The position numbers were made by a program, and so were the translations under genes. The notes below the pieces were generated by a model. The model saw nothing but the letters and a program-made list of their open reading frames with translations. It did not search any database and was not told the DNA's origin. Of a stretch of 64,000 bases of DNA, positions 9,488-18,712 are shown one piece after another. Within the stretch, counting starts at the first letter, position 1; every line of letters begins with the position of its first letter. This stretch comes from Christiangramia portivictoriae DSM 23547 (GTDB taxonomy: Bacteria > Bacteroidota > Bacteroidia > Flavobacteriales > Flavobacteriaceae), in the NCBI RefSeq assembly GCF_000423045.1, contig NZ_KE383971.1:506092-570091 (forward strand). Reading direction: 5' to 3'.

Positions 9488-10852
9488 ATGCATACCATAG
9501 ATATGGATCTGGTGGAAATGACGCTGGATGTTATGAAGTATGCCATCGATCGAATTTCTAATGTAACGCCAGAACTTGGTGCACCAAAAAAAGAAGAAGA
9601 ACTTCTGAAACTTGTAGGGGAAACCATTACTCCTGAAGGTATTGGAGGTGAAAGTGCATTCCAGCTTTTTAAAGATGTACTGGTTAAGGCTACCGTGCCC
9701 ATAGATCATCCCAGGCATCTTGCATTTGTTCCTGCTGCACCCACCAGGGCGGCCATCATGTTTGACCTGGTAACATCAGCTTCCAGTATTCACGGTTCGT
9801 ACTGGATGGAAGGAGCCGGCGGAATTTTTTGTGAAAACCAGGCGATGAAATGGCTGGTAAGCTTAACCGGACTTCCCGAAACTGCTTTTGGGGTATTTAC
9901 AAGTGGCGGAACTGCGGCAAATCTTTCAGCCTTAGTGACAGCGAGGGAAGAGTGGAGAGAACAGAAGCCGGAGCATGCAAGAGACAGGGCACTTTTGATC
10001 ACTTCAACAGGTGCACATTCTTCGATTAAATCCATGGCAAAAGTAATGGATGCAGATGTTCACCTGGTAAATTCAGAAGAAGAATTTCTATCCGGGTCTG
10101 CACTTCAGAAGGTATTAGACGATCTAAGCGAGAAGGACAGAAACAGATTATTTGCGGTGGTAGCGACTGGTGGAACCACCAATGCAGGGATCATTGATGA
10201 TCTTGAGGGAGTAGCGAACATTTGTGCCAGGGAAAATATCTGGTTCCACGTAGATGGGGCTTATGGGGGTGGTGCACTGGTGGCAGATTCTGTACGGCAT
10301 TTATTTATCGGAATCGAGCAGGCCGACAGTATTACTATTGATCCTCATAAATGGCTGTTTTCACCTTATGATTGTGGCGCGGTGATCTACAAGAATCTTG
10401 AACTGGCGAAAAAGGCCCATTCCCAGAAAGGAGCATACCTTGAAATTTTTAAAGACGAAGGGGCACAGGGCTTCAATCCCGCAGATTACCAGATACAGTT
10501 AACCCGTAGGCTACGCGGGATGCCATTATGGTTCTCACTGGCCATGCATGGAACTAACAAATACAAAGAGGCTATTGAAAGAGGTATTGAACTGGCCAAC
10601 ATTGCTGCTTCTAAAGTGGAACAGAATGATCTACTTGAACTGGTAAGACCGGCAAGTTTGTCTGTTGTCTTATTTAAACGAAAAGGATGGTCTGCGGAAG
10701 ATTACCGCGACTGGACCTACAGGAATCATAATTCGGGATTTGCACTGGTGACGCCATCTCTGTGGAAAGATGAAAGCGTAGTGAGATTCTGTTTCATTAA
10801 TCCTGATACTACAGAGGATGATATAGACCAGATATTAGCCACACTAGATTAG
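9488..10852 (+). CDS. Pyridoxal-phosphate-dependent decarboxylase (group II amino acid decarboxylase family)
   Basis: 454 residues of the aromatic-L-amino-acid/glutamate decarboxylase fold. Visible are the substrate/PLP segment FTSGGTAANL, the PLP-stacking AHSSI, HVDGAYGG (aspartate that holds the pyridine nitrogen), and the Schiff-base lysine in DPHKWLF (about K288). Substrate cannot be told from sequence; aromatic amino acids or aspartate/glutamate are options. The ATG at 9488, one base after the bshC stop, is preferred to an in-frame TTG at 9473 inside bshC. Co-transcription with bshC is likely. Confidence 0.88.
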   Translation: MHTIDMDLVEMTLDVMKYAIDRISNVTPELGAPKKEEELLKLVGETITPEGIGGESAFQLFKDVLVKATVPIDHPRHLAFVPAAPTRAAIMFDLVTSASSIHGSYWMEGAGGIFCENQAMKWLVSLTGLPETAFGVFTSGGTAANLSALVTAREEWREQKPEHARDRALLITSTGAHSSIKSMAKVMDADVHLVNSEEEFLSGSALQKVLDDLSEKDRNRLFAVVATGGTTNAGIIDDLEGVANICARENIWFHVDGAYGGGALVADSVRHLFIGIEQADSITIDPHKWLFSPYDCGAVIYKNLELAKKAHSQKGAYLEIFKDEGAQGFNPADYQIQLTRRLRGMPLWFSLAMHGTNKYKEAIERGIELANIAASKVEQNDLLELVRPASLSVVLFKRKGWSAEDYRDWTYRNHNSGFALVTPSLWKDESVVRFCFINPDTTEDDIDQILATLD

Positions 10853-10855
10853 CAT

Positions 10856-11581
10856 TTAATCAATTTCATATTCAAGCCGCATTGTTATCGATGCGGTTTT
10901 GTTTTTATCTGCCGTGTTATAGGCACCGCTCCAGCTAAAATCTTCACCGCTGTTCTGGCCTGTGATCTGGAAAACACCCATACTGGCACTTTTAAGGTCT
11001 CCCAGATTTTCTCCACTGTTTGCCGCGATTTTTTCAGCGCGTAACCTGGCATCCTCTGTAGCTTTAGAGATCATTTCAATTTTTAGATCGGCCATTTTTG
11101 TATAGTAATAGCGGGGAGGTGAGGAGTTGAACTGAACCCCTTTGTTAAGCAACTCCGTGATTTCACGGGACACATTTTCAATAAGTTCTACATTGTTGCT
11201 CTCAATTTTGACCGGTTGGGTGAGTTCGTACCCCTTAAAAATACTTCCTATATAGTTGCCATTCTGATATTGATTTTCCTGTTGCTCCCTGGTTTGAACC
11301 GAATTAAAGACAATATTTTCATCTTTAATGCCTTTGCCAATGAGATAGGATCTTACAACATTTTTATCCTGTTCGAGCTGATTGTAGGCGACTTCCAGGT
11401 TCGGAGAATTTCTGCTGAATCTTCCTTCCCATACAATAAGGTCTGAAACAAAGTTTTCGCTACCCGAGCCGGTTACAGAAATGACACCATCGGGATTGGC
11501 TCTCGAAACGTAGGCATCACCCAGGAAATAGGCTGCAGCCATGATGGCAACGGCGAAAATGATGGCGCTTAGATATTTCAT
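10856..11581 (-). CDS. SIMPL domain-containing (DUF541) membrane-anchored protein
   Basis: 241 residues with an N-terminal membrane anchor or signal (about residues 4-22) followed by the SIMPL/DUF541 domain, marked by GVISVTGSGSEN near the start and the repeated structural-lipoprotein-like beta/alpha pattern; TEDARLRAEKIAANSGENLG is the typical conserved helix of this family. Function is not known; related E. coli YggE is linked to oxidative stress. Its 3' end faces the decarboxylase gene with a 3-base gap and contains that gene's terminator hairpin. Confidence 0.85.
   Translation of the reverse strand: MKYLSAIIFAVAIMAAAYFLGDAYVSRANPDGVISVTGSGSENFVSDLIVWEGRFSRNSPNLEVAYNQLEQDKNVVRSYLIGKGIKDENIVFNSVQTREQQENQYQNGNYIGSIFKGYELTQPVKIESNNVELIENVSREITELLNKGVQFNSSPPRYYYTKMADLKIEMISKATEDARLRAEKIAANSGENLGDLKSASMGVFQITGQNSGEDFSWSGAYNTADKNKTASITMRLEYEID
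10876..10901 (+). terminator. Plus-strand terminator inside the 3' end of the SIMPL gene
   Basis: Stem CCGCAT / ATGCGG (10877-10882 with 10891-10896), extended by A-T and G-T pairs, 8-base loop, followed by TTTTGTTTTT. It would end the bshC-decarboxylase transcript and lies within the last codons of the convergent SIMPL gene. Confidence 0.6.
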
Positions 11582-11656
11582 GATTATAGATGTTTTGATC
11601 CATTTTAAATATAGAAATTTTCCAACTTACGTTGCTTCCTTTTTTGCCTAAATTCC

Positions 11657-11664
11657 TATTTTTG
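11657..11664 (+). promoter_or_regulatory. -7 promoter element directly before guaA
   Basis: TATTTTTG, an exact TAnnTTTG match, ending only 3 bases before the guaA ATG; a TTG at 11632-11634 lies 22 bases further upstream as a possible -33. Transcription would start at or next to the start codon. Confidence 0.5.
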
Positions 11665-11667
11665 CGC

Positions 11668-13197
11668 ATGCAAAACAACGTACTCATCCTAGACTTTGGT
11701 TCGCAGTATACACAACTTATCGCAAGGCGTGTTAGGGAACTGAACATTTATTGCGAGATCTATCCATACTCGAAAATTCCAGAAGATTTATCAGGTTTTA
11801 AAGCGGTTATCCTTTCAGGAAGTCCGTTTTCTGTTAGAGCAGAAGATGCTCCGCACCCAGATCTTTCAAAGATAAGAGGTAAATTGCCTGTGCTGGCCGT
11901 TTGCTATGGTGCTCAATATCTAGCCCACTTTTTCGGTGGAAAAGTTGAACCTTCAGATACCAGGGAATATGGTAGAGCGAATCTTTCGGTGATCAAGGAT
12001 GCAGAGTTGTTATTTGAAGATATTAAAGAGAATTCGCAGGTATGGATGAGTCACAGTGATTCTATTATAAACCTTCCTGAAAATGCGGTAAGACTGGCGA
12101 GTACTTCAGATGTGCTGAATGCGGCTTACAGAATTGAAGGTGAGGATACGTATGCGATCCAGTTTCATCCGGAAGTTTATCATTCTACAGATGGAAAGCA
12201 GTTGCTGGAAAATTTCCTGGTAAAAATTGCGGGAACTGAGCAAAGCTGGACGCCCGGGGCTTTCGTAGATCTAACGGTTTCAGAATTACAGGAAAAAATT
12301 GGAGATGACAAGGTAGTTTTGGGTCTTAGCGGAGGTGTGGATTCTACGGTTGCAGCTGTTCTATTGCACCAGGCAATTGGTAAAAACCTCTATTGTATAT
12401 TCGTAAATAATGGTCTTCTTCGAAAGAATGAATTCGAAAGTGTACTGGACCAGTACAAGGATATGGGGCTTAATGTCAAAGGAGTGGATGCTTCGGCACG
12501 ATTTCTGGATGCGTTGAAAGGTCTTTCAGATCCTGAAGAGAAAAGAAAAGCGATCGGGAATACTTTTATTGAAGTTTTTGATGACGAAGCTCACGATATC
12601 AAGGATGTTGTATACCTGGCGCAGGGAACTATCTATCCAGATGTGATCGAGTCGGTTTCAGTGAATGGACCTTCGGTAACGATCAAGTCCCATCATAATG
12701 TGGGAGGTTTACCTGATTTCATGAAGCTGAAGGTGGTGGAGCCGCTAAGAATGCTGTTTAAAGACGAAGTAAGAAGAGTAGGAAAGGAACTTGGGATCGA
12801 TAAAGTATTGTTGGGAAGACACCCATTTCCAGGACCGGGACTGGCGATTAGGATACTTGGTGATATAACGGCAGAAAAAGTGCGAATACTTCAGGAAGTA
12901 GATCATATCTTTATACAGGGATTACGGGACTGGATGTTATACGACAAAGTGTGGCAGGCCGGAGCGATCTTGCTGCCAGTACAGTCGGTCGGAGTGATGG
13001 GTGATGAGAGAACATATGAGCAGGTAGTGGCCTTAAGGGCAGTGGAGTCCACAGATGGAATGACTGCAGACTGGGTGAATTTGCCTTACGAGTTCCTGCA
13101 GAAGACCTCAAATACAATAATTAACCGGGTAAAGGGCGTTAATAGAGTAGTTTATGACATTAGCTCCAAACCACCCGCAACTATAGAGTGGGAATAA
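11668..13197 (+). CDS. guaA: GMP synthase (glutamine-hydrolysing)
   Basis: Makes GMP from XMP, glutamine and ATP. 509 residues, normal length. The class I amidotransferase domain shows the nucleophile in VCYGAQYL (C79) and the HPE triad residues in QFHPEVYHS; the ATP pyrophosphatase domain has the P-loop [12 protein letters not shown]; the C-terminal dimerisation domain ends PPATIEWE, the canonical terminus. The ATG at 11668 ([17 protein letters not shown]) is chosen over an upstream in-frame ATG at 11632 because it matches the family N-terminus and the -7 promoter element overlaps the extra region. Confidence 0.97.
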   Translation: MQNNVLILDFGSQYTQLIARRVRELNIYCEIYPYSKIPEDLSGFKAVILSGSPFSVRAEDAPHPDLSKIRGKLPVLAVCYGAQYLAHFFGGKVEPSDTREYGRANLSVIKDAELLFEDIKENSQVWMSHSDSIINLPENAVRLASTSDVLNAAYRIEGEDTYAIQFHPEVYHSTDGKQLLENFLVKIAGTEQSWTPGAFVDLTVSELQEKIGDDKVVLGLSGGVDSTVAAVLLHQAIGKNLYCIFVNNGLLRKNEFESVLDQYKDMGLNVKGVDASARFLDALKGLSDPEEKRKAIGNTFIEVFDDEAHDIKDVVYLAQGTIYPDVIESVSVNGPSVTIKSHHNVGGLPDFMKLKVVEPLRMLFKDEVRRVGKELGIDKVLLGRHPFPGPGLAIRILGDITAEKVRILQEVDHIFIQGLRDWMLYDKVWQAGAILLPVQSVGVMGDERTYEQVVALRAVESTDGMTADWVNLPYEFLQKTSNTIINRVKGVNRVVYDISSKPPATIEWE

Positions 13198-13218
13198 CAT
13201 CTCAAAAAAGATAAAAGA

Positions 13219-15234
13219 ATGAAGTACCTATTTGTGTTATGTTTCCTTTTCCAGGTGATTAGTATGTCTGCAAATGCACAGTCATACAAATATCATACGG
13301 TGAAAAAAGGTGAAACGGTGTTCAGTATTTCTCAGTCCTATAGTATCGACGAGGAGGATATCTACAAATACAACCCGGAAGCTAAGAACGGAATAGGGAT
13401 CGATGAAAAGCTGGTTATTCCAATTTCTGAAAATAAAACTGAAGTGTCTAGTAATACAGAAACTTCAGCTACTCCTGTATCTTTTAAAGAACACCAGGTA
13501 AAGAAAAAGGAAACACTGTATAGTCTTTCAAAAGAATACGGCGTTAGTATCGATCATATTAAAAGGTATAATAAGCAGTTATACTCCAAGGAACTTCAGA
13601 TAGGAGAAACCATTCAAATTCCTGTTGGCAGTATCCCTGCGGAAAATGTGGTAGTAAACAATTCACCAGCCTCTTCCAATCAGTCAGAAAAACCGGTAGT
13701 AGAAAGACCTGTTAATACTAATCGTTCTGGCAATCCTCAAAACTTTAAGACCAGAGAACATATTGTGCTTCCGCAGGAAACAAAATACGGGATTGCAAGA
13801 AAATATGGGATGACGCTGAAGGAGCTGGACGAGATGAATCCAAAAATAGAAATCTTACAGCCCGGAATGATGATTCGTGTTGGCACTGCAGTTCTGGATG
13901 AGGAACCGGTGATTATTACCGATGATCGCTTTCGATTTTACGAAGTGAAGCCACAGGAAACTCTTTATAGATTATCTAAAAAGTTCCAGGTGTCCCAGGA
14001 TTCATTGATCAGGTTAAATCCTGCGTTGACAGAAGGGTTGAAATTTGGAATGGTGCTTAAAGTTCCTAAAAAGGATGGAAATTTTGAAGAGGAGGATGCG
14101 AGCTACACTGGCATGGGATCAGAGTCCCAATCTAAGGTAGACCTAAAATCTTTTATCAATAATCGTGATACCAAGGAAATCGCGCTTATGTTGCCATTCC
14201 ATTTGGATAAGGTTGATGCCGATTCTATTCCTACTTATCGCAATGCTATTCTTAATGAAAGGGTGATACGTATTTCTCTTGATTTCCATAGTGGAGTGCT
14301 TATGGCTGTGGAGAAAGCAAAAAGTTTGGGGATTTCCACCAATTTAAAGGTGTATGATACCAGGAGAAGTACCGGGGAAGTTTCCAATATTTTGAGAACG
14401 AATAATTTCGATAATGTCGATGCGGTGATTGGTCCCCTAATTCAGGATGTTACAGAAACTGTCGCGGGAGCACTGGAGAACAAAAATATTCCTGTGATCA
14501 ATCCTCTTAGCAATCGCAGTATGAAGGGCTACGGAAACCTATTCCAGTCCCGACCAAGTGAAGAGTTTTTAAGATCTAAAATGGTGGACTACATCGCCAG
14601 AAATGCCAGTGGAAAAAATGTTATCGTCGTTGCCGATTCAAAGTCTAACGCGATCAAAAATGAGCTAATGAGCGCGGTACCTTCAGCGAGAACAGTGAAC
14701 CCTTCAGATAATTTTGTTTCCGAAGCAAAACTGGCAGAAGTAATGTCTTCAGGGGAAAACTGGGTGATACTGGAGTCTGAAAATATGAACCTTATAAGTA
14801 GTGTTGCTGCCGCTTTGAACAGATTGACGAGAAATAATAGGATCACGCTGCTTACTACCAATAAGAACAATGGTTACGAAAGTGATGTGATCTCCAATAA
14901 TCATCTTGGAAAACTTAGACTTCATTACCCTTCAGTAGACAAGGAATTTGATACCCAGCAGGTTGATGAGTTCGTAAAAGAATATTCAAAAAAGTTCAAA
15001 GTACAGCCTAATCAGTATGCCGTTCGTGGTTATGATCTTACAATGGATGTTTTACTGAGATTGGCTTCTGCGGAAGATCTATACGAAAGCTTTGAAAAAT
15101 ATCCTGGTTATACTGAATATTACGAAAGCAAATTTCATTATTTGATGAAGCCTGAAGGTGGGTATACCAATGATGCGATCTATATTTTGAATCTGAATGA
15201 AGACCTAACTATTACGGAAGCAAATGACCTCTAA
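13219..15234 (+). CDS. Secreted LysM-repeat protein with a periplasmic-binding-protein-like C-terminal domain
   Basis: 671 residues with a signal peptide (to ...SANAQS). Four LysM repeats follow, each opening with a K/P-x-E-T core: about residues 24-68 (KKGETVFSIS), 92-140 (KKKETLYSLS), 176-222 (PQETKYGIA) and 238-284 (PQETLYRLS). The second half (about 315-665) resembles type I periplasmic-binding/ABC-transporter-receptor domains (IALMLPFHL, VDAVIGPLIQDV, NIPVINPLS). LysM binds peptidoglycan, so the protein probably sits on the cell wall with a sensing or scaffolding domain (inference). guaA precedes it by 21 bases; the OsmC gene overlaps its end by 11 bases. Confidence 0.85.
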   Translation: MKYLFVLCFLFQVISMSANAQSYKYHTVKKGETVFSISQSYSIDEEDIYKYNPEAKNGIGIDEKLVIPISENKTEVSSNTETSATPVSFKEHQVKKKETLYSLSKEYGVSIDHIKRYNKQLYSKELQIGETIQIPVGSIPAENVVVNNSPASSNQSEKPVVERPVNTNRSGNPQNFKTREHIVLPQETKYGIARKYGMTLKELDEMNPKIEILQPGMMIRVGTAVLDEEPVIITDDRFRFYEVKPQETLYRLSKKFQVSQDSLIRLNPALTEGLKFGMVLKVPKKDGNFEEEDASYTGMGSESQSKVDLKSFINNRDTKEIALMLPFHLDKVDADSIPTYRNAILNERVIRISLDFHSGVLMAVEKAKSLGISTNLKVYDTRRSTGEVSNILRTNNFDNVDAVIGPLIQDVTETVAGALENKNIPVINPLSNRSMKGYGNLFQSRPSEEFLRSKMVDYIARNASGKNVIVVADSKSNAIKNELMSAVPSARTVNPSDNFVSEAKLAEVMSSGENWVILESENMNLISSVAAALNRLTRNNRITLLTTNKNNGYESDVISNNHLGKLRLHYPSVDKEFDTQQVDEFVKEYSKKFKVQPNQYAVRGYDLTMDVLLRLASAEDLYESFEKYPGYTEYYESKFHYLMKPEGGYTNDAIYILNLNEDLTITEANDL

Positions 15235-15625
15235 AGTTACATATCAAGGAAATTTAAGAACAGAAGCTGAACATTTGCAAAGTAGATCAAAAATGATCAC
15301 CGATGCGCCTGTGGACAATCATGGAAAAGGGGAAGCTTTTTCACCAACAGATACCGTAGCAACCGCACTTGCTTCCTGCATGCTTACCATTATGGGAATT
15401 AAGGCCAATGATCATCAAATGCAAATTGATGGTACTACCGCTGAGGTTACCAAGGTGATGACCGATAAGCCACGAAGGATCTCGAAAATTGAGGTTCATA
15501 TTTCAATAAAAGGTAGTTTCGATGAGAAGCAGAAGAAAATCCTGGAGAACGCGGCACTTACCTGCCCGGTGTATCACAGTTTACATGCAGATATCGAAAA
15601 GCCTGTAACCTTTACCTATTCGTGA
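15224..15625 (+). CDS. OsmC family protein (peroxide-related)
   Basis: 133 residues, typical length for OsmC/Ohr-like thiol-dependent peroxidases. Both reactive cysteines appear: one in ALASCMLT, the other in LTCPVYHSLH. The family reduces organic or fatty-acid hydroperoxides; which branch this is cannot be told. It overlaps the LysM gene by 11 bases and the next gene by 4 bases, so the three are translationally coupled. Confidence 0.88.
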   Translation: MTSKVTYQGNLRTEAEHLQSRSKMITDAPVDNHGKGEAFSPTDTVATALASCMLTIMGIKANDHQMQIDGTTAEVTKVMTDKPRRISKIEVHISIKGSFDEKQKKILENAALTCPVYHSLHADIEKPVTFTYS

Positions 15626-16164
15626 AAAAACTCTTTTTTGCGTTTTTTCTCTGCGGAATGATCCTTAATGGATATTCACAGGATAAAAGAAAAATTGAAT
15701 GGGCAGAGAAAGTACGACTCAGCTGGCAGGATTTTCAGGGAACGCCAGATGAAAACATAGATTTTTCAGCCAATACCAATTCAGGAATGAGCTATTTCTG
15801 GAATTATAGTACAAGTACCGGAAAGCCGGAGCTTACACATGAAGTAAAAAGTAATTTCTATCCAGATCTAAGCTGGGTCAAGGAAGTAAATAATCCTGAA
15901 TATTTACTGGCCCACGAACAATTGCATTTTGATATTACTGAATTACATGTCAGAAAACTTCGAAAACGCCTTACTGAATATAAAGTTGGCAGAAGCGTAA
16001 GACAGGATCTGAAAAAGCTTTACAAAAAAACGGAAGCAGAACGAGTTGCCATGCAAAATAGATTTGATAAGGAGACTTCCCACAGCCAGATTAAGGAAGC
16101 CGAACTGCGCTGGAGACAATTAATCGCTTCAAGATTAGCCGAGTACGAAGACTATACTCGTTAA
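15622..16164 (+). CDS. Secreted DUF922-like putative zinc peptidase
   Basis: 180 residues with a signal peptide ending NGYSQ. The key feature is an HExxH motif in AHEQLHFDITEL (about residues 93-104), the zinc site of the DUF922 family of predicted Zn-dependent proteases, preceded by the family's aromatic-rich domain (LSWQDFQG). The GTG start overlaps the osmC stop (GTGA), and the signal peptide begins right there. It ends convergent with the nitronate monooxygenase gene, overlapping by 4 bases. Confidence 0.75.
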   Translation: MKKLFFAFFLCGMILNGYSQDKRKIEWAEKVRLSWQDFQGTPDENIDFSANTNSGMSYFWNYSTSTGKPELTHEVKSNFYPDLSWVKEVNNPEYLLAHEQLHFDITELHVRKLRKRLTEYKVGRSVRQDLKKLYKKTEAERVAMQNRFDKETSHSQIKEAELRWRQLIASRLAEYEDYTR

Positions 16165-17111
16165 AAATTCTGAGCTGCGATTTTAGTAGCTTCAAATTCA
16201 GCAATCATTTCTTCCACGATTTCTGCGGCTGGTTTGATCTCATTGATCAATCCCGAAATCTGGCCTATTTCAAGTTCACCTTCTTCCAAATCTCCTTCAT
16301 ACATTCCTTTTTTGGCCCTGGCCCTTCCCAGTAATGCGGTAAGATCTTCCTTACTTGGGGATTTAGTATAAAGTTCCTGAACGTCCTCAAAAAACTTGTT
16401 CTTCAGTAATCGAACCGGCGCAAGCTCCTTCAGGGTAAGGACGGTATCTCCTTCCTGGGCTTTTACAACCATTTCCTTAAAATTCTGATGTGAACTTGCT
16501 TCAGGTGTTGCTACAAACCTGCTACCAACCTGTACGGCATCAGCCCCGAGGACCATGGCGGCAAGCATTCCTTTTCCATTCCCGATTCCTCCAGCAGCTA
16601 TAAGCGGAATATCGATCTTTTCACGAACCATAGGGATCAACGTAAAAGTCGTAGTCTCATCCCGACCATTATGTCCACCTGCTTCAAAGCCCTCGGCTAC
16701 GATCGCATCTACACCAGCTTCCTGTGATTTAACAGCAAACTTTACACTGCTTACCACATGCACGACTTTAATTCCACGACTTTGCAGGTGAGAGGTCCAG
16801 GTTTTGGGATTTCCGGCAGAGGTAAATACGATTTCCACTTGCTCTTCGATAATAATATCCATGATTTTATCAATATCAGGATAGAGCATGGGGACATTCA
16901 CTCCAAAAGGTTTAGTGGTAGCTTTCTTACATTTCTGGATGTGTTCTTTTAATATATCCGGGTACATCGAGCCTGCCCCAATAATTCCAAGTCCGCCCGC
17001 ATTTGATACTGCACTGGCTAACTTCCAGCCGCTTGCCCAGATCATTCCCGCCTGGATCAATGGATATTCAATATTGAAAAGTTCAGTGATTCTATTCTGC
17101 TTAAAACTCAT
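16161..17111 (-). CDS. Nitronate monooxygenase / 2-nitropropane dioxygenase family flavoprotein
   Basis: 316-residue FMN-dependent TIM-barrel protein. Recognisable segments are the N-terminal YPLIQAGMIW, the EGFEAGGHNGRDETTT phosphate/flavin region with the family histidine in GGHNGR, and IAAGGIGNGKGMLAAMVLGADAVQVGSRF, which binds the FMN phosphate. The fold is shared with FabK enoyl-ACP reductases, so the substrate is not certain. It is the last gene of a run with mnmA and the subtilase; its ATG overlaps the subtilase stop by one base. Confidence 0.88.
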   Translation of the reverse strand: MSFKQNRITELFNIEYPLIQAGMIWASGWKLASAVSNAGGLGIIGAGSMYPDILKEHIQKCKKATTKPFGVNVPMLYPDIDKIMDIIIEEQVEIVFTSAGNPKTWTSHLQSRGIKVVHVVSSVKFAVKSQEAGVDAIVAEGFEAGGHNGRDETTTFTLIPMVREKIDIPLIAAGGIGNGKGMLAAMVLGADAVQVGSRFVATPEASSHQNFKEMVVKAQEGDTVLTLKELAPVRLLKNKFFEDVQELYTKSPSKEDLTALLGRARAKKGMYEGDLEEGELEIGQISGLINEIKPAAEIVEEMIAEFEATKIAAQNF

Positions 17112-18688
17112 TATTTTTTGATGATAAGAAATTTTTCAATCGTACTTTCAGATTCAAACATAGCAATATAAACACCACGAGAAAAGGCTGAGAGATCAAT
17201 TTCTGAAGAAACGCTCTTTTCACTTCGAATCATGATGCCTGCTGTATTAAAAATGTGAATATCGTATCTGTCCTCCGGCCCGGCAAATTTTAAAATATCT
17301 TCTACAGGGTTTTGGTATAGAACTAATTCCGAAGCATCAGGTATCATAGCGTTTCCGCTGGTAGAAAAATCAGGAATACCATGACCCAGAAGGTTATTAG
17401 GAGAATTACTGAGATGCCCCAGCTCTTTGATCAATTCCATTACTTCAAAATTATTCCATTCCCGGTTCAACTCCCAGAAGCAGGCTATGGCTCCAGCAAT
17501 GATTGGACTGGAGAATGAGGTGCCATTAACACCCACGAGCATATTTTGTTCGTTGATGGCTGCGACTTCGATCGCCTGGGCAACCACCTCAGGTTTAATT
17601 CTACCATCTGCGCTGGGTCCGGTAGAACTGAATATAGCATAATTGCCAGCAGGATCCACGCCGCCAACCGCGAGTACATTGGCATCTGCCGGAGCACCTA
17701 TAATTTTAAAATTATCTTCATTTCCACGATTTCCTGCAGAGGTGACCACCAGCATTCCCTTTTCCATAGCCATGGTAGCTCCTTTGGAAATGAAACTCGT
17801 CTGCCCGTCCATGTCCTGCGGGGTATAACTGTATGCGGGATTGTCGTACTGCGTGTAACCGAGTGAGGTATTAATGATATCCACACCCAGGCTATCAGCT
17901 CTCTCAGCTGCTTCAACCCAATAGGCTTCTTCAACCGGTGTTTCGGTGGCGGCAACTTCAGTAACAAATAGATAGTAGGAGGCATCGGGCGCTGTACCCA
18001 CAAATACATTCTCGCTATAGCCTGCCATAGTTGAAAGTACCAGCGTACCATGATTGTTCAGGGTGCTTTCAGAAACATTGGTGGAACGATTAGTAAAATC
18101 ATAGCCTCCCAGTAATTTGCCGTTATTTCTCAACTTCTGAAAACTGCTTAGAGAATGCACATTTGGAAAACCGGAATCCATTACGGCGATGATCATCCCA
18201 TTTCCTGTATGATCCTGCTGATGTAAATTTTGTAGGTTCAGCATGCTTACCTGGTTAGAAGTAGCGGCGTAATTGAAGTCTATTTCTGTTTCGAGCTTAT
18301 TTTCATATTTCTGAGGAAGGTTTTGTTGCCTGCTCGAAATATCCTGCATGAACTGAACACGATCAACAAAAGCAAGATTTTGGAGATCTTCAATAGCATT
18401 GCGTTCGCCAATCACGTAAACAGAGTTGAACCATTTAGATTTGACCTTGACATCAAAGCCGCTTCGGGTTTTCAGATCCCTTATGAAAGGTTCGTGGACT
18501 GGAACGTCCCTGCTGTCTATAGCTGTTCCTCTTAGAAGTTTACGTTCATAAGCTCTTTCAGAAAAAAGATCCTGAGGCGTTTCCAGAGCTGCGGCTGCAT
18601 CTGGTTTTTCAGTAAAATAAACCAGTGCGTGCTCCTGTGCAAACGTGCAGGTGGAAGCAAAAATAATAAGTAGTAAGATTTTCTTCAT
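17111..18688 (-). CDS. Secreted S8 (subtilisin-like) serine peptidase with type IX secretion C-terminal domain
   Basis: 525 residues: signal peptide (to ...STCTFAQ), a propeptide-like region, and the subtilase domain with the catalytic triad in AVMDSGFPN (Asp), NNHGTLVLS (His) and GTSFSSPIIAG (Ser). The last ~80 residues (LVLYQNPVEDILKF ... GVYIAMFESES ... FLIIKK) are a type A T9SS sorting domain, so the enzyme should be exported across the outer membrane and attached or released. It sits between mnmA and the nitronate monooxygenase gene with a palindrome in the 24-base gap before it. Confidence 0.92.
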   Translation of the reverse strand: MKKILLLIIFASTCTFAQEHALVYFTEKPDAAAALETPQDLFSERAYERKLLRGTAIDSRDVPVHEPFIRDLKTRSGFDVKVKSKWFNSVYVIGERNAIEDLQNLAFVDRVQFMQDISSRQQNLPQKYENKLETEIDFNYAATSNQVSMLNLQNLHQQDHTGNGMIIAVMDSGFPNVHSLSSFQKLRNNGKLLGGYDFTNRSTNVSESTLNNHGTLVLSTMAGYSENVFVGTAPDASYYLFVTEVAATETPVEEAYWVEAAERADSLGVDIINTSLGYTQYDNPAYSYTPQDMDGQTSFISKGATMAMEKGMLVVTSAGNRGNEDNFKIIGAPADANVLAVGGVDPAGNYAIFSSTGPSADGRIKPEVVAQAIEVAAINEQNMLVGVNGTSFSSPIIAGAIACFWELNREWNNFEVMELIKELGHLSNSPNNLLGHGIPDFSTSGNAMIPDASELVLYQNPVEDILKFAGPEDRYDIHIFNTAGIMIRSEKSVSSEIDLSAFSRGVYIAMFESESTIEKFLIIKK

Positions 18689-18693
18689 AGCGA

Positions 18694-18709
18694 ACTGCCG
18701 GCAGGCAGT
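18694..18709. repeat. GC-rich hairpin ACTGCC-GGCA-GGCAGT between mnmA and the subtilase gene
   Basis: 6-bp stem with a 4-base loop; the inner CTGCCGGCAG is itself a perfect palindrome. It is much more GC-rich than its surroundings and fills most of the 24-base gap, close to the ribosome-entry region of the subtilase gene. It could be a processing or attenuation hairpin or a copy of a dispersed short repeat; no second copy was noticed in this window. Confidence 0.5.
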
Positions 18710-18712
18710 AAG

